64,000 bases of DNA from Leguminivora glycinivorella. Its lineage: Eukaryota > Arthropoda > Insecta > Lepidoptera > Tortricidae. The notes under the pieces were generated by a model. It was not told the origin of the DNA. It worked only from the letters and a program-made list of their open reading frames with translations, and ran no database searches. The stretch covers positions 24,905,848-24,969,847 of the forward strand of contig NC_062979.1 in assembly GCF_023078275.1 (NCBI RefSeq). Reading direction: 5' to 3'. Positions 22,129 through 34,100 of this stretch are shown one piece after another. The position numbers and the translations under genes were made by a program. Each line of letters starts with the position of its first letter. The stretch's first letter is position 1.

Positions 22129-25100
22129 TTGTCTGTCTGTCTGTGTGTGTGTCTGTCTGTGGCATCGTAGCTCCCGAACGGATGAACCGATTTAGATTTA
22201 GTTTGTTTTTGCCTGAAAGCTGAGTTAGTCGGGAGTGTTCTTAGCCATGTTTCATGAAAATCGGTCCACTATGTCGCGGTCGGGGTTTTTTCAAATTTTT
22301 AATTTTGTGGTTAGGTTATAATATATCGTAGAAAATAAATGAGCAATTGAGCATGTCACTTTCTACGTAACTGCCATATATTTGATTTAAAATGCTTAAA
22401 CAAATGGCAAATATTGTATGGAAATTTTTTTTAGGTATATTGAATTTGAAGAGGACGTGGAGAATGACATAGGCTACTTTTTGTTTCTTCCCTAAAATGG
22501 GGGGATGGAAGTTTGTATGGAGCGAAGCTGCGGGCTAAGTGCGTTTTCACATTATCCGATCCGATATCGGATGTCGGACAGATATCCCATACATTACAGG
22601 CGCCATCTTGGATTTTTTCTATGGAAATCCTTCCGATACCCGATATCGGATCGGATAATGTGAAAACGGCGTAAAGCTAATCCATAATCCATAATAATAT
22701 TATAAATGGGAAAGTGTGTGTGTCTGTTTGTTTGTTCGTCTTTCACGGCGAAACGGAGCGACGAATCGATGTGATTTTTTAAGTGGAGATAGTTGAAGGG
22801 GTGGAAAGTGATATTGGCTACTTTTTGTCTCTTTCTAACGCGAGCGAAGTCGAGGGTAAAAGCTACTATTATATAAAATGTCGATATATTAATCTTTCTT
22901 TTGTTTTATTAATTAAGGAAAATAAAAACGAAACCTCTTATAGGTTTACAATTTCGACTTTTCGTTTTTTCTACCTGATTCTTAGCTAATCCAACTGATT
23001 CTAAAAAAAAATATAACAATATTTTGCTTTACGGTCGACCTTTTAATATTAATTAAAATAAATATTTGCTTCTACTATCAAACCTTTTACAATGAAAATG
23101 GACGTAGCATTTTATTTCAGAATCCGGGGCTCAATCAAGCCGCGTAATCTAAAAATATGGTAAATACGGGTCTAGAAAATGTACAACAAAATACAGGGAT
23201 GACCTTTCCGAAGTACATTTGGTTATGTGGAAACTCAATACATAATTGAAGAATATCATGTTGAAAGGTTGGGCTAGAAGTACACATTTCAATCTCGCAT
23301 AAAATCCTTAAAAATAGAGTAGGGTAAAAGCACCAGTGCCCAGCCGTGCGCCAGTGGTCAGCCTTTTTTGTACATTTCGGGCTGTAATTATCAAAGTTTT
23401 TGTCAAATTGGTGTGAAAATTTGATAAAATCATAGATTGATTAAATGGTAATTGAAAAATATTTCAAGATTTACAATTGATTTCAAGAATTAAGCACAAA
23501 ACAATTTCAAAGAGGTGCAGTCTTCTGACATGAAGCATTATATGCTTTCGCCATTTTTTTTTAGAATGTCACATGGTATTTTGCTAAGAAGTTAGCAGCC
23601 AAATTATGATTTCTTGGTTAAAGAGGAAGAACTTTTTCGCTTAATTAATACTTAAACTATCTGAATAAAGTAAAAAAATAATAAAAATGTATGTGAAAAC
23701 CAGATTTTTAAGGGGGCTGGTTATTGGGAACTACTTTTTTACACAAAATCTAATAGTCAGCCACCTGCGGCTGACCTCTGGGTTCAAGGAAATATGTCAC
23801 AATTCCAGAAGTCAGCCTCCCCGGCTGACTATAGGATTTAAGACTTCTTTTTGTTTTCAAATGGTACGTAAGTCTATAAATCAATGACCCTTAAATATTT
23901 ATGCACTTCTAACTATATTTGCTTGACATACATAAAATATCCAGTAGTCAGCCCATGGTTGACCACTGGGTACTGAGGTCACGGAACACAGAACCCACTA
24001 TTCAGCCGAGGGCTGGGAACTGGATACTTAGTAGGCTGTATATTGGTGCTCAGGGGGCTGAGTACTGGCAAAAACGCCCTTTTATTATATTTAACGAAAT
24101 ATTTCTAAAACGAACAATAAGTTAAGGTTTATTCTTTTCAAAAATTAAACTTAATTAAATTCTTGAACTATAAAAACATGAATCATTCAAATCGGTCTAT
24201 TGGAGATCAAATTAGACGGCTTTGAAAATAGAATTTTCGATTTGAGGCTGACTACTGGTGCCTTTACCCTACCTATAGGCATTCTATAACATTACATTTT
24301 ATTTTTACCCCCGACACAAGTTTGACGCTATAAGTTTGACGTCTGTCTGTCTATCTGTTCTAAGACCCTGTTCCAATTTCACATCTGTTCTTCAATTTCA
24401 TCAATCTCCGCCGTAGCGTCCTCATGTTCTCCAGCTATAATTTCAGCTGACGCGGTAACTTGTTCCTTTATTTCTTATGGTTATTCGATATGGTTGATTT
24501 TTCATACCTTCAACGAAGGAAATAATTACCTAAACTTTAATTTAAAGTAAGTGTATATAAATATTACCTACTTAATACTATTACGATTAGTAGAAGAATA
24601 ACGAAATAATGAAAACCTGCAAAAACTAGGAGGGAAAGTTAATAGATAATAAAAGTCGGCGGATAAACTTGACGGAGTTTTAGCAGATTACTTGTCTAAT
24701 TAATTAAGATTCTTGCTTATTCTAATTATTTCATTTTAAGCGTCTTTCAGTTTTCTCTGTGAAACTGAGTGTTTAGCCAAATTGAAAGTTATTTTTGATG
24801 AAATAATGATTTTTGTTCGTATTTTTCAAATAGGTTTTGTTTTAGTATAATTAATTACATTTTGCACAATAATTGATGTTTAAAATTGTACCTAGTCTTG
24901 TTTTGATACATTACATTGCGCAGTATTAGTACAAGTACCTACAGCTACATAACAATAGTGAGAAGTGTCGCCCGACAATGACACTTCGCCGTCCATTGCC
25001 TGTTCAACAAGGAAATATTGACGCTGAGTAACAATGTTACTTATCGACCCAGAAATAGGCACTGGTGGTGAAATATCCCAAAAGTGTTTTAAACAACTAA

Positions 25101-28100
25101 GTTAAATCCATACTAATATTATAAATGGGAAAGTGTGTGTGTCTGTTTGTTTGTCCGCCTTTCACGACAAAACAGAGCGACGATTCATGTGATTTAAGTG
25201 GAGATAGTTGACGGGATGGTGTGTGACATAGGTTATTTTGTCTCTTTCTAACGCGAACGAAGCCGCGGGCAAACACTAGTAAGTACATATTTATAGCTAC
25301 AGCAAAAGAAATAAGAATTTCTGAACGAAGGTTAAGAAATGTAATCAGCCTGAGTCGTCTGACGAAATTTATTGTTCACTCGATGGAGTTAGGCTAGATT
25401 TATAGACATCAATAAACTTTTGTTTCTAGTATCTACTTGTCAAATATTTTCACCGTTTTCTAGCTTAGAGCAAGAACGATCAACTTTACTATTTATCGTT
25501 GTTATTTAGTCCCATCAGTGACATATTTCACAACAGTGACAAATTGTCGCCCGACAGTGACACTTCGCCGTTTTCATTGCCTGTTCAACAAGAAAATATT
25601 GACGCTGAGTAACAATGTTACTTAATCAACACAGAAATAGGCACAGAATTCAAATGTCCTTATCAAGTGTCAATGTCACTGTGGTGAAATAAGCCAGGGC
25701 CATGAAACTATAATGTTTACCTTCCTACCATCAAAATGGTAAATTTGGTTGATTTTTAAAATACTAAAAACCATGATTGTAAGAGTGATAAGGGAGATTG
25801 TAATCATGGCGAGTAACGAGAAATAGTTGTTTTAATTCCAAATCAGTGGTGTACCCTTGTTTCGCCGACAAACTTTTCATCGAATATCATTTCATCGACA
25901 ACAAATCATCGAAAGTTTAGTTCGAGTAAAATTGTTTCGAGTAATTTTGTTTCAACTACTATTTATTTGAAATGTTCTTAGTTATTATAAATACTATTCA
26001 ACGAATATTGTTTCATCGCTGATTCGTTTCAAAGTACTTCAAATAGCAGAACTACAAAACATCGCAATTCATTTATTCGATGTATTATTACAATACTTTC
26101 TCATTTGTCGTACTACACGTTAATAGATTTTTCTATTCAAGGAAACTTCAAATTGTAGATTTTATCGTGGCACATCACATATTTACGTCCATATTTAAAC
26201 TATGACCATTGGCTTAAATCCTAGAGTAGGGTTAGGTTAGGTTAGAACTGTAATCACACAGAAACAAACGGCTTACCGAGTAGGTTTAGGTTAGGTTAGA
26301 ACTGCGACCTACAACTATAACCAATGGCTTTTAAATTAGGTTTAGGTTAGGTTAGAACTGTGACCACACACAAAAGCGACCAGCTTACAGAGTAGGTTTA
26401 GGTTAGGTTACAACTGTGATCACACAGAAACAAACGGCTTACCGAGTAGGTTTGGGTTAGGTTAGAACTGTGACCAAACAAACAGTTTACAAATTGTACA
26501 ATTTTAGAAAGAAACATAATTGAAATAATATTATGCGTAATGAATTGTATTTAGGTTAAACAAAATGAAATGAAAAAACACGAAGTGAAATACCACGATA
26601 TAAAGTATACTCGGAATAAGTTATCTACGAAATAAAAGTCTACGGTTTGATTTTACTTGTGTCGATTGTTCTATGATATGAACTGTCGATGAAATGAAAG
26701 GATTTGAAACGTTGTCTTTGAAATAATATTCGAACAAGTGTCTGTCGGTGATTCAAGGGTAAACCCCAAATCAGTCCATTTATTTAGGAGCCAGTTCGTC
26801 AAAATTTGCCAAGTTAAATGTCGTACGATCAACATTATACTCGTATTTACCTAGATGCAATTCTTTCCATTTTAACTTCATATAATTTGTTAAAAAACAA
26901 CTTCGTATACTTTTTGCTCTTTTAATTGCATGCTTTAAAGCATTTCCAACTTGGCTTTGTATATGGATTCCTTTACAGCCTGCGCTTTTCATGCTCTTTT
27001 CAAACAAATATTTGCGCTTTTATTCAACTTCGCATTCAATATGAAGGAAAATTTGCAATTTTGTAGATAAAAATTAGAGGAATTTCTAGGTGTATACTTG
27101 TACAGATAAATTATTTATTAGCTATTGCTGTAATTTCTCGTTTCTAATCTAAATCGTTTACACGGAATACGAGATTTCCCAGCAATACACAAAGTGAACA
27201 ATTTTTAAAGTTAGTATACTGAGTCCGTTGCCACTAGACAAATAAATATTGGGCGACACCTTACACAGATCAACCTAGCGCCAAACTAAGCAAAGCTTGT
27301 ACTATGGGTGCTAGGCGGCGATATACGTACTTATGTAGATAAATATAAGTACACACTTATATACATAGAAAACATCCATGACTTAGGAACAAATATCTGT
27401 GTTCATCACACAAATAAATGCCCTTACCGGGATTCGGGGAAGATAAAATATCGTATGTTACGGGAAATGATGAACGCCGTACAGTATGCGCGGAACTGAA
27501 GATAACAGGCAAACTTTTTAGTGGGGTTAGTTACAAATTTAAAACTATTAAATTACTTACCCATTATCATCATGATGACAGGTAACGTCGACAGGCAAGC
27601 CAGGAAGACGGTCATTAGTACTGCAACAAACATACATATATTTAAGTACCTATGCATAAGTAAAATGCCTTTTAGAATACGTAACAGTATGTATCTGTGG
27701 AACCTATACGAGAAATATGAATGAGTGACATGTGTTTCTCACGCAAAATCAAAAAGTCCAGTGTCTAAACTTTCCAATAAACTTGAGGTCTATTCAAGGC
27801 ACTTTACAACGATTTGCATTTGTAGCGATAAAGAAACTAGCTTCATTAGTTACTTACTCATCCTGTTCATAATCTTCGTCGCTCTGCAAACGAAGTCCAT
27901 GGTCCCTGAAGCCTCCATATTGGAGTCCTTGAGTTGGTACGTCACGCGTACGTGGTGAGACCTACACTAGTTGTCTTATGTTTCTTACATGTCCTGTTCA
28001 TAATTTTCGCCGCTCTGCACACGAACGCCATAGTCTCCGAGGCCTTCATGTTGGCGTCCTTGAGCTGGTACGCCACGCGTACGCGGTGAGGCCGACACAA

Positions 28101-31100
28101 GTAGTTATGTTTCTTACTTGTCCTGTTCATAATCTTGGCCGCTCTGCACACGAAGTCCATAGTCACCGAGGCCTCCATGTTGGCGTCCTTGAGCTGGTAG
28201 GCCACTAGTTGTATCTTATTGTTCTTACTAGTTCTGTTCATAATTTTCGCCGCTCTGCACATGAAGTCCATGGTCCCCGAGGCCTCCATATTGGCGTCCT
28301 TGAGTTGGTACGCCACGCGTACGTGGTGAGACCGACACTAGTTGTCTTATGTTTCTTACTTGTCCTGTTCATAATGTTCGCCGCTCTGCACACGAAGTCC
28401 ATGGTCCCTGAAGCCTCCATATTGGCGTCCTTGAGCTGGTACGCAACGCGTACGTGGTGAGACCGACACTAGTTGTCTTATGTTTCTTACTTGTCCTGTT
28501 CATAATCTTCGCCGCTCTACACACGAAGTCCATGGTCCTTGAAGCCTCTATATTGGCGTCCTTGAGCTGGTACGCCACGCGTACGTGGTGAGACCGACAC
28601 TAGAGTTGTCTTATGTTTCTTACTTGTCCTGTTCATAATCTTCGCCGCTCTGCACACGAAGTCCATAGTCCCCGAGGCCTCCATATTGGCGTCCTTGAGC
28701 TGGTAGGCCACTAGTTGTATCTTATTGTTCTTACTAGTTCTGTTCATAATCTTCAACGCTCTGCACACGAAGTCCATGGTCCCCGAGGACTCCATATTGG
28801 CGTCCTTTAACAGGTACGCCACGTGTACCGTGGTGAGGCCGACACTAGTTGTTATGTTACTTACTTGTCCTGTTCATAATCTTGGCCGCTCTGCACACGA
28901 AGTCCATGGTCCCCGAGGCCTCCATATTGGCGTCCTTTAACAGGTACGCCACGTGTACCGTGGTGAGGCCGACACTAGTTATTATGTTACTTACTTGTCC
29001 TGTTCATAATCTTGGCCGCTCTGCACACGAAGTCCATAGTCCCCGAGGCCTCCATGTTGGCGTCCTTGAGCTGGTAGGCCACGGAGCCGTACGTGGTGAG
29101 GCCGACGCCGAGGCCGAGGCCGCGCTCGTTGTACTTGGCCTGCTCGCCGCAGAGGCGGCGTTGCTCGTCGCCGGACACCTAGAAAACGATAATTTTAGAG
29201 TTAATAAAGAGGAACAAATCTAGAAACCATGTTTAATACAAGTTTTTTTAAAGGTACAGTCAGATCTACTTTAACAAACTATCTGTATGCGTAGCCGAAT
29301 GCACGAAGGCTCACGATAATATCTCTTTTTAACCGACTTCAAAAAAGGAGGAGGTTCTCAATTCGACTGAATGTTTTTTTATTTTTTTTATTTTTTTGTA
29401 TGTATGTTCCTCGATATCTCCGAGAATTGTGGACCGATTTTCAAAATTTTTTTTTTGATCGAACGGGTATAACCCCGAGATGGTCCCATTGGCACCAAGT
29501 CAGGGTCTGATGATGGGATCCTGGAGAAATCGAGGGAACTCTTCAAATGTTATAGGCACATGTAATGTTTTCAGTGTATTTTTCAAAGGTAAACCAGTAT
29601 TTACGCCTGATGGTAATAATTTTATGTGGCTGAGCTGATGATGGAAGGTCAACTCCTCAATGGTTAGGAGTTAAAGGATAATTCTTTCACTAGTGTACAT
29701 GTATTCGGACTGATACATATAATATCAATAGGAACCACTAAAAATCAACAAATAAATAAACTTTTTTAACAAAAAATAAAACCGCCTTCAAAAATAAGCG
29801 CGTTACAAAACACGGAGAAACTAAAAAGCAAAAAATAATAAACCTTTGAATTCAGATTTCTTATCGTATTGCAATAATCTAAACATCCAAATTATAAATA
29901 AATCAATTATTTTTGGAGTCGGTGCCAGCCTGCGTATGGTTGGGTGGGGCAAACAGGCAATAGCAAGGCGACGAACAGGTCTGGTACCGACTGCAAAAAT
30001 AATTGATTTGTTTATAATTTGGATGTTTAGATTATTGCAATACGATAAGAAATCTGAATTCAAAGGTTTATTATTTTTTGCTTTTTAGTTTCTCCGTGTT
30101 TTGTAGCTATCTATCTCTATCGCTCTTGCGTATTGGCGCGACAGAACTAGACTGCATTTCTGTGGGCGTCTGGCGCCGCAGAAGTGCCATTCAGCTAGCA
30201 GGCCTGTGTGCGTAGCCGAATGCACAAACGCTGTAGAAACGCTTACGATAATATGTCTTTCGTAGCTATCTATCTCTATCGCTCTTGTGTATTGGCGCGA
30301 CAGAGCCAGGCAATCTTTCTGCGGCGTTTCGATTTCGTTTCGCGTGGCAGAAATGCCATTCGGCTACGGGGCCTTGTCTCGTTTTAATTTAATTCCTAAT
30401 ATGAGTGTAAATCGTCTTAGTTTAAATCAATGTAACCTACCTAGGTTACGGTGTAAGTACAAAGCGTTGAATACAAAAAGGTCCAGAAGATAAGTCAACC
30501 CGCATTCCACCTTCACCAATTTAGCCTTTAGATTGCTGGCCGAGATTTAGGAAATCTACCAAAAAGGGCTATCACAGTTATTTGCCAGTTAATTTATGGT
30601 GACAATTTAATGTAATTTTTTTTAGGTACATTATATAATTTTATAGAAGTAAGAGCTAAGCATCTGTATAGGTTCTATCAATGACATTTTAGCGTAAACA
30701 CCCCAAAAAATGACATCTTATTGTACATACGAAGTCACAAATGGTTACTTACTAGAATCAAAAATGACATACATTGTCTTGACGTTTATACTAATGAAGT
30801 AAAGTATTCCAACACGTCAACACTTCAAGGTCGAGGCTTTGGGGGGTTACTATGAACTACTAAAATCGTTGAGTTTCGGTTGAGAGAGAGGGACAGATTG
30901 TAACTATAACTGCTATAGCGATTTCCGAAACTGAGCGGCTTTAGTAGGTACTTCATGGTAACCCCCCCCCCTATTCTTTCAAGCATCCTCACATTTGTTA
31001 CCAAACGCCGACCGTGTTCATCAATTATTTTAGAGTACGCCATCAATTCTGCCGCTCCACGAATTACACCTTAACGGCCATTGGAAACACATTCAACTGT

Positions 31101-34100
31101 TTTCCGTATACTCCGATATCGGCTCCAACTTTGCGATTTGGAATGGTTAGGTACAAACTGCTTAAATGCTTGCGTGCGAATTTTTGGAACAACTGAGCCA
31201 CGGTGGTTTGCTGGTTGAGTGCGAATTTTTCGGATTCCTTCTGTTTGGCATAACTTTAATTGTCCGAAACGATTTTCGCATAACAGACTTCGCATAATCG
31301 ATTTTCGACGAATGTTAATTTGGCAGAAAACTTATTTGTTATAATCTAAAATATTACGAATATTACTTTCTCCGAAAATTTTGCGAAGTTCGCGTAATTC
31401 TGTTTACGCCGATTGTTTTTATGAATAAAATTGATTCGCACAATTGTATTTACGCCGTTCTGTTTACGCCGATTGTTTTTATGAATAAAATTGATTCGCA
31501 CGGCGTGCCTCAGGGCAGTGTGCTGGGCCCTACTCTTTTCCTGACATACATTAACGATCTAACCAATATTCAACTTACGAACGGACTTGTGATTTCGTAT
31601 GCTGACGATACAGCTTTACTATTTCATGGGGAAAACTGGGATGAAGTCTATGCCCATGCTGAGGCTGGTCTTTCAAGGGTTATGATGTGGTTACAAACCA
31701 ACCTACTTACATTAAATATTAAAAAAACTAATTATATAACTTTTTCTATCCTACAAAACTCACAACCAGATAGGCAAAAATATAACTTAATTGCTCACAA
31801 TTGCGTTTATCAATCACACAATAATTGTTCTTGCTCAAGCATCAATCATGTCACCTGTACAAAATACCTTGGCGTCCATATAGATCAATTACTTTCTTGG
31901 AATGAGCAAAATGAAGTAACTGCAAATCGAATAAGAAAACTAAATTGGTTATTCAGATATCTTAGACATGTATCAGATAAAGAACTTTTGATATACATTT
32001 ACAAGACGCTAGTACAATCCATAGTTCTCTATTGTTTGCCAATTTGGGGAGGCACCCATAAAACTAAACTCATAGGACTTGAGCGGGCGCAACGATCTGT
32101 TCTGAAGGTACTTCTAGGTAAAAACATAAGATATAGTACTGTTGATGTCTACCGCGATGCTGATGTGCTTACAGTGAGACAACTTTATATATTTAATAGT
32201 ATTCTTAAAGTCCACAAAACTTTGAAAATTGACGAAAATATACTAAGAAAACGTAATCCATATACCGTAATTATACAACCTTATGCTAAGACTTCCTTTG
32301 CACGAAGACAATTTTATGTACTATCAATAATTCTATACAACAAAGTAAATAGACTAATAAACATTTACACAAAGAGCTACGGCGAATGCAAGACACTTTT
32401 GTTAAGCTGGCTAAAAAGCAAAACTTACGATGAAACTGAGTCACTCATAGAATAGTCCTGTTACTTACTAAAAAAAAAAAAAAGAAAAAAAAAATTGTAT
32501 TCAAATCAGCTTCTTTATTCTTCTTTTTTAGAACTGTCAATACGAATTAGAACGAATTTATAATATGTAATATAGATATATACGAAATCGTGTTTAGAGA
32601 TGTCACAGTCAACTTTATCTTTCCATCCGACCTATTAATTAGAATGTGGGTTTTAAAAATGACTATTGTCCATGTTTTTTTTTTTTTTTTCTTTATAATT
32701 ACTAATATGATGCTTGATTTCGTGCATGGTATAAAATATTTTATTTTATATTAGTTAATCTAATAATTAAAACGTGATAAATATATTTACTTTGTCGTGC
32801 GACTCGCATGTGCGAGTATTTGCATGGACAATCCTCTGTCTTTATCTTTATTATAATAATATGTTTTATGTTCCTGGTTCACCCTGTTTAATATTGAATT
32901 TACCTTAACCTAAATTTACTTTCAAATGTACATTCAAATTTAGTTTTAAATTTACTTTCAGATACAAAAAAACATTATTACCTAACTACCTAAAAATCTA
33001 CTTTGAAAATTGTAATGTAACATAGTTGAGAATAGCATGTACCTACCTATTTTATATAAGATCACAATTGTACTTTAATATTATTTTAAGCGCTGAAGAT
33101 AACCCTGTATGAAAGAGCGAATACCTCCTAATACAAGTTTTAAACTTAAAAGGAGGATTCGGCCCCTACGCATGTGTACTTTGCTGAAAAATAAATAATT
33201 TTGAATTTTGAATTTTTTTTTGAATTTTTATTTGGCATATTTATTAATATCAGAATATCCACCCATACTATAAATGCTGACAAGAGAGTGTCGGTTAGGT
33301 TAGAACTGCGACCTCAACAAATACAACATTTTGTCAAGAATTTCGGTTAGTTTAGGTTTATAACTGCAAGAATAATACAGTAAAGTCGCCGTCAATGGAA
33401 CTTTTAAACAATGTAAACAAACGGCATCTCATTGTTTTGTCACTGTTTCTCCTTGAATTTTCACACTACCTCATCAAACACCACTGAAACCATACATTAC
33501 TTAAACGATCCTATTATCGTTACATGCAAAACCTTATATTAATAAGTTAATCTAGAGATTTCAATAAAAACTTGAAATGGTTTAAAAGTTAGGTTATTAT
33601 GACGAATCAAAATGACGTTATTGTTTCTTTTAAGTTCTACAATTGTCTATGATGGATAGGGCTAGGACTAAAGTTGCCGAAATTGTAAAGCCAGCTACAC
33701 GCTACCCAACTAACGCTCTATACCAACCACGTAGTGATTCAATACTCTTTGTACCAACCATCATTGTTTAGGTAGGTAAAAGAATAAAAAAATGTCGGTA
33801 CTGACGGTTTCAATCGTTAACTGCTTTTATTGGCATGTACGCATGCCGATGCCGCGAACACGAGTGTGGACACTTTCTGCGTATCGAATATCGCGCGAGT
33901 GTGGAGAGCGCTTACTTGACATTTGGACATTATTTGACAGAGTATTTTCGCATCAAGAAGAAATTCATTATTCAGAGACAATTTCAAAATGGCGGTTTGT
34001 TTACATTGTTTGGAAGTTCCATTGACGGCCACTTTAAATCATGTTATCCAGAAATAATTTATGCATAAAAACCATTCGGCGAATAACCATTATGAATGAA

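Noticed and set aside
26224..26490. Interstitial telomere or chromosome end
   Set aside because: TTAGG occurs as short runs inside longer units of about 55 bp within a bounded TIR element, not as a continuous telomeric array.
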